Of a stretch of 64,000 bases of DNA, positions 9,155 through 17,895 are shown piece after piece (positions within the stretch are counted from its first letter, which is position 1; every line of letters begins with the position of its first letter). The stretch is from Paenibacillus polymyxa (GTDB lineage Bacteria; Bacillota; Bacilli; Paenibacillales; Paenibacillaceae). The notes under the pieces are model-generated. The model was not told where the DNA came from, did not search any database, and saw only the letters and a program-made list of their open reading frames with translations. The DNA lies in assembly GCF_015710975.1 (NCBI RefSeq), contig NZ_CP049783.1:3825501-3889500 (forward strand), read 5' to 3'. The position numbers and the translations under genes were made by a program.

Positions 9155-9805
9155 ATGACTGCAATAAGACAAGATGCATGGAGTGCGGAAGATGACTTGA
9201 TATTGGCGGAGGTGACATTGCGGCATATCCGGGAAGGTGGAACACAGCTCGCTGCGTTTGAGGAGGTTGGACAAAAAATAGGTAGAACCTCTGCAGCATG
9301 CGGCTTTCGTTGGAATAGCTGCGTGCGCAAACGTTACGATGAAGCGATTAGCATTGCCAAAGCGCAGCGCCAGAAGCGCAGTTATATTCGCAAGCAGAGC
9401 CCAGTAGGTGTATCGCAGGTAGCGGCCTTTGCCACGCTCGATACAGTCGAAGGGGGATACAGAACCGATGGCACGAGTGAAGATACGTTATCTATTGATG
9501 CCGTAATTCGCTTCTTGCGTCAATGGAAGGGATCTGTGCAGGAGACTAATCGGCAGATTAAGATGCTGGAGAAAGATTTGCGGGAAAAGGAAGAAGAATT
9601 AAATCAGCTTCGCTCCATTAATGACCGGCTGTCCAAAGAAGTGAATGATGTGCAGACCGACTATCGTGTTGTAAATGATGATTATAAAGCTCTGATTCAG
9701 ATTATGGACCGTGCCCGGCGTTTGGCTTTAATCACTGAAGATGAGGAAGAGCTTAAATCCAGGTTCAAAATGGACGCTAATGGGAATCTGGAGCGCATTG
9801 AGTAG
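9155..9805 (+). CDS. RsfA/YlbO family prespore transcription regulator
   Basis: 216 residues. Residues ~5-60 form a Myb/SANT-like helix-turn-helix region ([28 protein letters not shown]...[19 protein letters not shown]) typical of RsfA and YlbO. Residues ~135-180 form a coiled coil ([23 protein letters not shown]). In B. subtilis these proteins adjust SigF/SigE regulon genes during sporulation. Position also fits: ylbO lies two genes before ylbQ (panE) there, and panE follows here. Ribosome site TTAGGAGGG is strong. A terminator separates it from panE. Confidence 0.87.
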   Translation: MTAIRQDAWSAEDDLILAEVTLRHIREGGTQLAAFEEVGQKIGRTSAACGFRWNSCVRKRYDEAISIAKAQRQKRSYIRKQSPVGVSQVAAFATLDTVEGGYRTDGTSEDTLSIDAVIRFLRQWKGSVQETNRQIKMLEKDLREKEEELNQLRSINDRLSKEVNDVQTDYRVVNDDYKALIQIMDRARRLALITEDEEELKSRFKMDANGNLERIE

Positions 9806-9831
9806 CAAGATTACAATAGCTATCTAAATAA

Positions 9832-9868
9832 AACGTCAACTATCGCTTGGCCGTAGTTGGCGTTTTTT
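9832..9868 (+). terminator. Rho-independent terminator after the RsfA-like gene
   Basis: AACGTCAACTA pairs with TAGTTGGCGTT (one G-U) and is followed by TTTTTTG. The TTG at 9867 that could extend panE lies in this T-run, which argues against that start. Confidence 0.85.
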
Positions 9869-9908
9869 GTTATTACATTGGAGTGCATATGATATAGTAG
9901 AAAAAAAG

Positions 9909-10889
9909 ATGGAAGCGAGACGATACAAAGTGATTGATATTATTGGAGCGGGTTCGCTGGGATTGCTGTTTGCCGGGAGATTATCGGCCTCGGGTGCTAC
10001 AGTAAGGCTGTGGACACGAACACTTGAACAGGCACACACCATTGCTCGTGAAGGGATTACTGTGCTTGATAAGGAGGGACAGGTGGCTGTTCATGTATCG
10101 GGGGACCAATTAAAGGTAGCGCCATTGGCAGATTGGCAACGGTTAAATTCACAGACTTCGGCACGATGGATCATGTTTTTGACCAAACAGGGGGCGATAG
10201 AAGAAGTATTGGAGCAGATTCAGCCTGTGGCTCAAACGGAAACAGGTACAGGGATTATTTGTTTGCAGAATGGAATCGGTCATATAGAACGCATCAGGCA
10301 GGCGTGGCCTAAAGCTGTAGTATATCCTGCTGTGACAACCGAAGGAGCCAAGAAACAAGGCGCAGCATCCATTGTGCATGCAGGATCGGGCGTGACTGAA
10401 ATTGGATATTCGGAGGAAGTAGAGGGAGAGCACAACACTGATTTCAAACAATATGTGTTAAATCGGCTGCTTGCAGCAGGATTTGACGTTTGCTTGTCGA
10501 AAGAAATCGAGAAAGGGATTTATCGCAAGTTGTTGATTAACGCTGTGATCAATCCACTGACAGCCGTATGGCGAGTTCGGAATGGCGAGCTGCTATCGGA
10601 GCCTGTTCGAATACATATGATGCGTAAGCTGTATGATGAAGGCATTCAAGTATATGAAGCTCATGGTATCCGCTGGGAAAGCGCATGGTGGGATCAAATT
10701 ATGGATGTTTGCCGGGCAACGGCAGAGAATCACTCGTCTATGCTAGCTGATGTACTTGCACATTCCATGACCGAAGTTGCTTCCATTAACGGGCAACTGG
10801 TGCAGATGGCAAAGCGAGCTGGGATTAGTGCGCCAACTCATGAGGTATTGTGGCAATTAATTGAAGGAATGCGGCTAAAAGAGGGGTGA
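9909..10889 (+). CDS. panE: 2-dehydropantoate 2-reductase (ketopantoate reductase)
   Basis: 326 residues from the chosen ATG. The Rossmann NADPH site IIGAGSLGLLFAGRLSASG lies near the N-terminus. The conserved catalytic lysine region SKEIEKGIYRKLLINAVINPLTA and a typical ApbA/PanE helical C-terminal domain follow. The enzyme reduces ketopantoate to pantoate in the pantothenate/CoA pathway. The start is uncertain: the ATG at 9909 has only a weak upstream AG-rich stretch, while longer versions would begin in the terminator of the previous gene. It corresponds to ylbQ of B. subtilis by position and is followed after 4 nt by the DUF3397 gene. Confidence 0.88.
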   Translation: MEARRYKVIDIIGAGSLGLLFAGRLSASGATVRLWTRTLEQAHTIAREGITVLDKEGQVAVHVSGDQLKVAPLADWQRLNSQTSARWIMFLTKQGAIEEVLEQIQPVAQTETGTGIICLQNGIGHIERIRQAWPKAVVYPAVTTEGAKKQGAASIVHAGSGVTEIGYSEEVEGEHNTDFKQYVLNRLLAAGFDVCLSKEIEKGIYRKLLINAVINPLTAVWRVRNGELLSEPVRIHMMRKLYDEGIQVYEAHGIRWESAWWDQIMDVCRATAENHSSMLADVLAHSMTEVASINGQLVQMAKRAGISAPTHEVLWQLIEGMRLKEG

Positions 10890-10893
10890 TCAG

Positions 10894-11283
10894 TTGAGTC
10901 TTATACAAGGTACTATTATCACTTTCAGTATTCTTCCCTTTTTTCCGTTTTTGATCGTGTTTGCGGTTTGTCGCTACATTCTTAAAATGGAAAAGAAGAA
11001 ATCATTGCTTACTTCTATGGATATTACCACTTTTTTTCTGATATTTTCCGTCGCAGCACTCTTTAATGTCCTATTTACATCCCGATTCGGTTTTTATTTG
11101 ATTCTACTGCTCTTGTTACTGGCATTGGGTTTAATTGGAGGAGCTCAAAACCGAATAAAAGGAAAGGTTGATGGTAAAAGATTATGTAGAGCGGTCTGGA
11201 GATTAACTTTTATGGCGATGACATTGGCGTATACTTTGTTGACTGTTGTTGGTATATTTAAAAATATATTCAACTCTATGTGA
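10894..11283 (+). CDS. DUF3397 family membrane protein
   Basis: 129 residues with four predicted membrane helices (about 6-28, 43-60, 66-84 and 104-124) and a basic loop (RIKGKVDGKR) between the last two. This matches small DUF3397 proteins found beside panE and bshC in Bacillales. The start is TTG, with AGGGGTGA ~5 nt upstream. It is 4 nt after panE, so the two are probably cotranscribed. Function unknown. Confidence 0.72.
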   Translation: MSLIQGTIITFSILPFFPFLIVFAVCRYILKMEKKKSLLTSMDITTFFLIFSVAALFNVLFTSRFGFYLILLLLLLALGLIGGAQNRIKGKVDGKRLCRAVWRLTFMAMTLAYTLLTVVGIFKNIFNSM

Positions 11284-11374
11284 TGAAATATGACATGAAA
11301 TGATGAAAAAATATGAATTAATCATGTTTTTTTGAAAAAAAAGCTCAATTTGAAGAAATGTAATGTAGATTTTT

Positions 11375-11401
11375 TTGACCGCTGGTTGTATAATCTATAA
11401 A
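11375..11401 (+). promoter_or_regulatory. Probable oppA promoter
   Basis: TTGACC (11375-11380) is followed by two -10-like boxes: TATAAT at 11389 (too close, 8 bp) and TATAAA at 11396 (15 bp). An oppA promoter here is likely, but the exact -35/-10 pairing is unclear. Confidence 0.4.
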
Positions 11402-11436
11402 CATATACCACTTTAGAACTAGGGGGAAAACGCTAG

Positions 11437-13137
11437 ATGAAAAGGAAAAGCTTTTTAGTCCTTTTGACACTCGTTCTTGCAGTTGGCGCACTGCTCGCAG
11501 GTTGCGGCGGCAAGAATGATACCAATGGTAAGGGCGCACAAGAAAACACCTCGACTACGCCGGCCCCGGCCGACAAGCAAATTTTGCGCGTTAACCTTTC
11601 TTCCGAGCCGCCAACCTTCGATCCGGCACAAGCTCAGGATAGTCAAACCAACGCGGTTCTGAAAACTTTGTATGAAGGTCTCGTACGTATGGGTCCTGAC
11701 GGCAAAGAAATCCCTGGCGTTGCTGAATCTTGGAAAATCTCCGATGACGGCAAAACCTACACGTTCAAACTTCGTGATACTGCAAAATGGAGTAATGGCG
11801 ACCCAGTCAAAGCAAGCGACTTCGTATTCGCTTGGCAACGGGTATTGGATCCTTCAACGGCTCCTGCACCTCCATATGCTTACCAATTGTACTATATCAA
11901 GAATGCTGAGGGCTACAACCTGAGCACTTCGAAATCTTATAAAGGAACAAAAGTTACAGACTTTAAAGATGTAGGTGTCAAAGCTGTTGATGACCATACA
12001 TTGCAAGTAGAGCTGGAACACCCAACTCCTTACTTCTTGGGATTGACTTCTTTCTACACTTTCTATCCTGTAAACCCTTCTATTAAAGGTAATGACAAGT
12101 GGGCAGTTCAGAAAGATAGCATGATTACTAACGGACCTTTCACATTAACGGCTTGGGATAGCGGTCAAAAGATCGAAGTTTCCAAGAACGAAAACTACTG
12201 GGGTAAAGACGAGATCAAGTTGAGCAAAATCACAATGTCCCTTGTAAACAGTGGTGCAACTGAACTGGCTTCGTACAGAAGTGGACAACTTGATTATTCA
12301 GGTATGCCAACAGGTGAAATTCCTACTGACCAAATTACGGCTGTGAAAAACGAATTGCCTAATGAATTTAAGGCTAAAGGAATTGCAAGTACGTACTACT
12401 ATCTGTTTAATGTAACAGAAAAACCATTTAACAATGCTAAAATCCGTAAAGCGTTTGCGATGGCTATTCAACGCCAACCGATCGTTGAACGTGTAACAAT
12501 GGGCGGTCAAATTCCTGCTTACGGCTTTGTACCTCCAGGCATCAAAGGAGTTTCTCAAGAATTCCGTAGCGAGCATAAAGATGATTTCTTCAAAGAAGAT
12601 TTCACTGAAGCGAAAAAATTGCTGCAAGAAGGTATGAAAGAAGAAGGCATGACTACGCTTCCTACAATAACTATGCTGTACAACTCCAGTGAAAGTCACC
12701 AAAAGATTGCTTTGGCAGTAGCTGATATGTGGAAGAAAAATCTTGGTGTAGATGTTAAAACTCAAAACCAAGAGTGGGGCGTATTTATCCAAACACGTAA
12801 CAAGCTGAATTTCCAAATCGCTCGTGGTGGTTGGTCTGCTGACTATAATGATCCAATGACATTCCTGGATATGTGGACAACAGGCAATGGTAACAACAAC
12901 TCAGGTTATGCTAACCCTGCGTATGATGAATTGATTAAAGCTGCTAAAACAGAAACTGATCCAGCTAAACGCATGGAAGATTTTGCGAAAGCAGAGAAAA
13001 TTTTGGTTCAAGATGATATGGTAATGCTTCCGATCTATTACTATTCAAATGTTTCCTTAACGAAACCGAATGTTAAAGACATTGGACTTGACTTTAGTGG
13101 AGCAATTGATTTCACAAGAGCGTATATTACACAGTAA
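11437..13137 (+). CDS. oppA: Oligopeptide ABC transporter substrate-binding lipoprotein
   Basis: 566 residues. The lipoprotein signal peptide ends in LLAGC with the lipidated Cys at residue 23, followed by a Thr/Pro/Gly linker. The mature part is an SBP family 5 (OppA) fold: LSSEPPTFDPAQAQD, TLYEGLVRMGPDG, GVAESWKISDDGKTYTFKLRD and KWSNGDPVKASDFVFAWQRVLDP are the usual signatures. It binds extracellular peptides and passes them to the membrane channel. A strong terminator after it (13171-13214) separates it from oppB, so OppA is probably made in excess over the channel. Shine-Dalgarno AGGGGG. Confidence 0.95.
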   Translation: MKRKSFLVLLTLVLAVGALLAGCGGKNDTNGKGAQENTSTTPAPADKQILRVNLSSEPPTFDPAQAQDSQTNAVLKTLYEGLVRMGPDGKEIPGVAESWKISDDGKTYTFKLRDTAKWSNGDPVKASDFVFAWQRVLDPSTAPAPPYAYQLYYIKNAEGYNLSTSKSYKGTKVTDFKDVGVKAVDDHTLQVELEHPTPYFLGLTSFYTFYPVNPSIKGNDKWAVQKDSMITNGPFTLTAWDSGQKIEVSKNENYWGKDEIKLSKITMSLVNSGATELASYRSGQLDYSGMPTGEIPTDQITAVKNELPNEFKAKGIASTYYYLFNVTEKPFNNAKIRKAFAMAIQRQPIVERVTMGGQIPAYGFVPPGIKGVSQEFRSEHKDDFFKEDFTEAKKLLQEGMKEEGMTTLPTITMLYNSSESHQKIALAVADMWKKNLGVDVKTQNQEWGVFIQTRNKLNFQIARGGWSADYNDPMTFLDMWTTGNGNNNSGYANPAYDELIKAAKTETDPAKRMEDFAKAEKILVQDDMVMLPIYYYSNVSLTKPNVKDIGLDFSGAIDFTRAYITQ

Positions 13138-13170
13138 CTAAAGCTCAATTCTGAAGTTTGATAGTTACTT

Positions 13171-13214
13171 CGGGATATATATGTGGATTGAACCATATAT
13201 ATCCCGTTTTTTTT
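13171..13214 (+). terminator. Rho-independent terminator between oppA and oppB
   Basis: CGGGATATATATG and CATATATATCCCG form a long stem with a short loop, followed by eight T. It lies inside the opp locus, so downstream genes depend on partial read-through or their own promoter. Confidence 0.88.
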
Positions 13215-13334
13215 GTGTGTCCTAGTCTTTTCCATCATCATGTAACCATGCAAATAAGTAGATTGGACAGTCCAATTCTATTTCGATAAAATCGAATGGT
13301 GTCGAAAATAATTTATGGGGGGTGTAAACGGGCA

Positions 13335-14267
13335 ATGACGCGTTATTTGATCAGTAAATTTTTCTATATGTTGCTGTCTTTGTTCATTCTGATCTCTGCG
13401 ACGTTTTTTCTCATGAAAGCAATTCCGGGTAACCCCTTCATGAGTGAAAAAGCGACTTCTCCTGAGATTCAAGCCCGGTTAATGGAGCAATATGGGCTGG
13501 ATAAGCCTGTATATGTCCAATATTTTAAATACTTAGGTGATATTGCTTCAGGTGATTTTGGTATTTCTATGAAAAAGCTGAATCAAAGTGTAACTGACAT
13601 TATCGGACAAACGTTTACGGTTTCCCTCAAACTCGGTTTTGTTGCCATAATCGTGTCGATAATTGTCGGTATCTTGCTAGGAATGCTAGCAGCTTTGTAT
13701 CATCGTAGGCTCATAGATAACGTCGCTATGGTATTAGCTATCATGGGGATTGCGGTTCCCAGCTTCGTTCTGGCATCGTTAATTCAATTTTTCTTTGCTC
13801 AACAGTTAGGCTGGTTTAATGTTATGGGCTTTGAAGGCCCGATGGATTACTTCTTGCCAGTTGCGGCTCTATCTGCTTCACCGATTGCGTTTATCGCTCG
13901 ACTAACGCGTTCCAGCATGCTGGAAGTACTCCATGCAGATTACATTAAGACTGCCAAGGCTAAAGGTTTGAAATCCATTACAATTATGTTCAAACACGTT
14001 ATACGTAATGCCATTCTTCCAGTTGTTACCTATGTAGGACCAATGACAGCCAATATTATTACGGGTTCGGTTGTTATTGAACGAATCTTCGGGATTGGCG
14101 GTATCGGTAAGGTGTTCGTAGATAGTATTACAACCCGTGATTATACGATGATTATGGGAGTTACTATTTTTTACGGTATTTTGTTGATGGTGGCACGTTT
14201 TATTACGGATATTGCATATGGATTTATTGATCCGCGGATTAAGCTTACTGGCGGGAAGGAGGGATAA
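13335..14267 (+). CDS. oppB: Oligopeptide ABC transporter permease OppB
   Basis: 310 residues, BPD_transp_1 permease of the OppB/DppB class with about six membrane helices. N-terminal TRYLISKFFYMLLSLFILISATF is typical. The EAA loop that contacts the ATPase reads DYIKTAKAKGLKSITIMFKHVIRNAILPVVT. The start at 13335 follows GGGGGGTG by ~11 nt; upstream in-frame starts lack a ribosome site. Its end overlaps the ribosome site of oppC. Confidence 0.93.
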   Translation: MTRYLISKFFYMLLSLFILISATFFLMKAIPGNPFMSEKATSPEIQARLMEQYGLDKPVYVQYFKYLGDIASGDFGISMKKLNQSVTDIIGQTFTVSLKLGFVAIIVSIIVGILLGMLAALYHRRLIDNVAMVLAIMGIAVPSFVLASLIQFFFAQQLGWFNVMGFEGPMDYFLPVAALSASPIAFIARLTRSSMLEVLHADYIKTAKAKGLKSITIMFKHVIRNAILPVVTYVGPMTANIITGSVVIERIFGIGGIGKVFVDSITTRDYTMIMGVTIFYGILLMVARFITDIAYGFIDPRIKLTGGKEG

Positions 14268-14271
14268 CTTT

Positions 14272-15148
14272 ATGTCTGTTAAAGATAATGCTGTGAACTT
14301 GGATAAACTTCAGGTGAAACCGGAAGATTTCCAGAGGGTCGGAGCGGATGAAAAGCAGTCTGAAGTTATTCAGCGTGAAAGCTTATCCGCTTGGCGAGAT
14401 GCTTGGGAGCGTCTTCGTAAAAATAAATTGGCTATGACGAGCTTAAGCGTTTTGGTTCTCATAGTGCTTGCTTCAATTATTGGTCCGATGCTGTCGCCAT
14501 ACGATGACCGCACGAATGATTTGTTGAGCACCAATCTTCCTCCATCGGCGGAACATTGGTTCGGCTGCTGCAATGATTGACTTGATGATTGGTGTAATTT
14601 ATGGTGGAATTATGGGTTACTTTGGTGGCCGCGTTGATGAAATCATGAATAAATTTTCTGAAATCTTGTATTCCATTCCTTACTTGCTTGTTACAATTCT
14701 GTTGCTGGTTGTACTGGAGCCAAGTATCACCACCATTATTATTGCGCTCTGTGTAACAGGGTGGATTAACATGTCGTGGATTGTACGTGGTGAAATGCTG
14801 CAACTTAAAAACCGAGAATTCGTACTTGCTTCCCGTTCAATGGGTGCTGGTGCGGGTCGTTTGTTGTTCCGTCACTTGTTGCCTAACGCGGTAGGACCAA
14901 TCATTGTCACATTGACCTTGACGGTTCCAAGTGCTATTTTCTCCGAGGCATTCCTGAGCTTCCTTGGATTAGGGGTACAGGCTCCTCAGGCATCGCTGGG
15001 TTCAATGATTGAATCAGCTCTGACAGGGTGGATGTATTACCCTTGGCGGATGCTTTTCCCAGCAGGTTTGATCAGTTTGATTATGCTTGCGTTCAACCTT
15101 TTTGGCGACGGCTTGCGTGATGCGCTTGATCCGAAGTTGAAGAAATAG
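14272..15148 (+). pseudogene. oppC: Oligopeptide permease OppC with internal deletion and frameshift
   Basis: The first frame (14272-14580) has the OppC N-terminus and first helix up to SAEHWFG, then stops. A second frame (14573-15148) continues with IDLMIGVIYGGIMGYFGGRVDEI, the EAA loop REFVLASRSMGAGAGRLLFRHLLPNAVGP and the C-terminus. Intact OppC has about 25 further residues (TDDLGRD-type motif plus start of the next helix) between these parts. Roughly 75-80 nt are missing at 14562-14572 and the frame is shifted. TTCG next to GCTGCTGC hints at a short-repeat deletion. The second frame could restart at the ATG overlapping the stop (ATGATTGA), but the protein would lack a conserved segment. 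A real deletion or an assembly error are both possible. Confidence 0.85.
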
Positions 15149-15159
15149 GAGGTGAGATC

Positions 15160-16098
15160 ATGGTGAGTAGCAACAATTTAATTGAAGTTGAAGGCCTTAA
15201 AAAGTATTTTAATGTTGGCAAAAACCGTGTGCTCAAAGCGGTGGATAACCTGAATTTCTATATTCGTGAGGGTGAAACGCTGGGTATGGTTGGCGAATCC
15301 GGTTGTGGTAAGTCTACAGCGGGTCGTACTATTTTGCGCTTGTATGAGCCTACAGCAGGTAGCGTACGTTTTAACGGCACAGATATTTACAAATTATCAC
15401 CGGGGAAAATGAAAGCAATGCGTCGTGATATGCAGATGATCTTTCAAGATCCGTATGCATCATTGAACCCGCGTTTTACCGTGTCTGATATTATTGGTGA
15501 GGCACTAGATATTCACAATATGGCTGGTAGCCGTGCAGAACGTAAGAAACGGATTGAGGAGTTACTCGATCTGGTTGGTTTGAACCCTGACCATGCAACG
15601 CGCTATCCGCATGAGTTTTCTGGTGGCCAACGTCAGCGGATCGGTATTGCCCGTGCATTGGCTGTTAATCCTAAGTTCATCATTTGTGATGAGCCGATTT
15701 CAGCGCTTGACGTATCTATTCAGGCTCAAGTTGTCAACTTGTTGAAAGAGCTTCAAGAACGACTTGGCCTGACGTACCTGTTCATTGCGCATGATCTGTC
15801 AATGGTCAAGCACATCAGTGATCGGGTAGCTGTAATGTATAGAGGCAGAATGGTGGAGCTTGCTGAAAGCTCTGAATTATATGCCAATCCGATTCATCCG
15901 TATACGAAAATGCTTTTGTCGGCGATTCCACTTCCTGATCCGGAAGTTGAAGCCAACAAAAAGCGAATTATTATGCCTGACGATCAAGGCGGACCGATTC
16001 ATAACGCGTCCGATAATAAGGCAGGGGCTTATAACCTGGAAAATGCCACGCTTATCGAAGTGTCTAAAGGGCATTTTGTAGCTGAACCTTACGCTTGA
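15160..16098 (+). CDS. oppF: Oligopeptide ABC transporter ATP-binding protein OppF
   Basis: 312 residues. Walker [10 protein letters not shown] at 45-53, Q-loop [11 protein letters not shown], signature SGGQRQR at 154-160, Walker B FIICDEP at 173-179 and the H-loop AHD. The C-terminal oligopeptide-transporter extension ([17 protein letters not shown]) marks OppF/DppF rather than a general ATPase. It couples ATP hydrolysis to peptide import through OppB/OppC. It follows oppC by 11 nt with GGAGGTGAG as ribosome site. A partner OppD is expected between oppC and oppF and is absent. Confidence 0.94.
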   Translation: MVSSNNLIEVEGLKKYFNVGKNRVLKAVDNLNFYIREGETLGMVGESGCGKSTAGRTILRLYEPTAGSVRFNGTDIYKLSPGKMKAMRRDMQMIFQDPYASLNPRFTVSDIIGEALDIHNMAGSRAERKKRIEELLDLVGLNPDHATRYPHEFSGGQRQRIGIARALAVNPKFIICDEPISALDVSIQAQVVNLLKELQERLGLTYLFIAHDLSMVKHISDRVAVMYRGRMVELAESSELYANPIHPYTKMLLSAIPLPDPEVEANKKRIIMPDDQGGPIHNASDNKAGAYNLENATLIEVSKGHFVAEPYA

Positions 16099-16114
16099 TC
16101 TTGTTCTATATACC

Positions 16115-16144
16115 AACCGCCGAGTTATTCGGCGGTTTTTTTTG
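16115..16144 (+). terminator. Rho-independent terminator after oppF
   Basis: AACCGCCGA and TCGGCGGTT form a 9-bp stem with a 5-nt loop, followed by a run of T. Confidence 0.92.
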
Positions 16145-16220
16145 TAGGAAGCTTTGACGTGGACATGGGCTTTCGGTACAATCAAGCAGTAAGGTTTTGG
16201 TGGAGACAGGAGGCAGACCC

Positions 16221-17852
16221 ATGAAAATAGTTCCGGAAACGCTTCGCGGAGGGTCGGCTTTGGCAGAAGACTATATACAGGGTACAGGACGCGCAAGCGA
16301 TTTGTATGAATATGATATTCTGCACGCCGATGCTTATGCCCAACGGGCGAAGTGGCTGGATAAGACGGAGCATCTGCGATTAAATCGTAAGGATGTCGTA
16401 GCATGTCTTCGTATATACAATGAGCAACACAATTCGCATGAGGCGGTTCATACTTCATTGGACCGTTTGGAAAGCCCAGATGCTTTAGTAGTAGTTGGCG
16501 GACAGCAAAGTGGACTGTTCACAGGCCCAATGCTGGTCATTTATAAAGCCGCTACGATTATTAAAGCAGCTAGAGAAGCTGAAGAACGGCTTGGACGTCC
16601 GGTTATTCCAATTTTCTGGATTGCTGGTGAAGATCATGACTGGGACGAGGTCAATCATACATACGTAATGGCAAAAGACCCGCAAGCAGTTAAAATCAAG
16701 CTGAATAAGCAGCCTGAACGTCGTTCTTCAGTTAGTGCTATTAAAGTCGATACGGTTGAGTGGAAGCAAGCGATGGCGGATATAGAGCAATGCTTGCCAG
16801 ATTCAGAACATAAGACCGATATTATGCACATGATTGAGCAGGGTTTGACAGAGTCATATGGACTAAGTGATGCCTTTGCCAAGCTGATGGGTCGTTTGTT
16901 TGGTACCTATGGATTGGTGCTCATGGATTCTGCAGATCCTTTGCTGCGCAAGCTAGAGGCATCCGTTTTTAGACAGTTGGTTCAGCACAATGATGAGTTG
17001 GAGACAGCGTATAGGACAACCGCTACGCGGATCGTGGACTATGGTTATCACTTACAAGCGGATGTGCATGAAGGTGGTGCGAACCTTTTTTACATTCATG
17101 AAGAGGAACGCCTACTGCTTTTCAAAAAAGCTGGATTATTCACAGATCGACGCGGTTTGGTGGCATTTACAGCGGTTGAACTGCTTGAAGAGATAGATAG
17201 ACACCCCGAACGTTTTAGTAACAATGTACTAACTCGTCCGCTCATGCAGGATTCGCTGTTCCCGGTACTGGGGTCTGTGCTGGGTCTAGGAGAAATTGCC
17301 TACTGGGCAATTACACGGGACGCTTTCGAAGTGCTCGGGATGCAGATGCCGATACTGCTGCCGCGTATGTCTTTTACATTACTGGAGCCGGGCGTGGAAA
17401 AGCATATGCTTAAGTACGAACTAACTTTTGGCCAAGTTAGAGACGGGCTTGAGGAACGAAAAAAGCAATGGATCGCCACTCAAGATCAGCTTGGAATGCA
17501 GGATCAGTTTTCCGAGGCTAAGGATGCTTTTGTCCGCATCTATAAACCGCTTATACAGCAGACAGGGATGATAGAGAAAGGTTTGCTACAGCTCGGAGAA
17601 ACCAACTGCGAGAAAATTCTGGGGCAGATTTCCTATCTGGAGGCAAAGGTGGAGGAAGCGCTGCTTCGGCAAAATGGAACAGCACTTCGCCACTGGGATC
17701 ATATCGAGTGGTCGCTTTTCCCATTTGGACAGCCGCAGGAGCGTGCATATACGATCTATCATTTTCTGAATCGTTATGGTCTCGACCTGATGAATATGAT
17801 TATGAACGTACCATTGGATCTGTCGGGAACGCATCGTGTGATTTATGTATAA
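16221..17852 (+). CDS. bshC: Bacillithiol synthase, cysteine-adding enzyme BshC
   Basis: 543 residues, the usual size. The BshC/YllA signatures DALVVVGGQQSGLFTGPMLVIYKA and PVIPIFWIAGEDHDWDEVNH are present, and a C-terminal coiled region follows. The enzyme adds cysteine to GlcN-malate in the last step of bacillithiol synthesis, the main low-molecular-weight thiol of these bacteria. Start 16221 is set by AGGAGG 8 nt upstream; an earlier GTG is unlikely. In B. subtilis bshC also lies just before mraZ; here ahcY sits between. Confidence 0.95.
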   Translation: MKIVPETLRGGSALAEDYIQGTGRASDLYEYDILHADAYAQRAKWLDKTEHLRLNRKDVVACLRIYNEQHNSHEAVHTSLDRLESPDALVVVGGQQSGLFTGPMLVIYKAATIIKAAREAEERLGRPVIPIFWIAGEDHDWDEVNHTYVMAKDPQAVKIKLNKQPERRSSVSAIKVDTVEWKQAMADIEQCLPDSEHKTDIMHMIEQGLTESYGLSDAFAKLMGRLFGTYGLVLMDSADPLLRKLEASVFRQLVQHNDELETAYRTTATRIVDYGYHLQADVHEGGANLFYIHEEERLLLFKKAGLFTDRRGLVAFTAVELLEEIDRHPERFSNNVLTRPLMQDSLFPVLGSVLGLGEIAYWAITRDAFEVLGMQMPILLPRMSFTLLEPGVEKHMLKYELTFGQVRDGLEERKKQWIATQDQLGMQDQFSEAKDAFVRIYKPLIQQTGMIEKGLLQLGETNCEKILGQISYLEAKVEEALLRQNGTALRHWDHIEWSLFPFGQPQERAYTIYHFLNRYGLDLMNMIMNVPLDLSGTHRVIYV

Positions 17853-17895
17853 TGATCATAAACGAATTTAACTAATATTTAGGAGGAAATAACAT

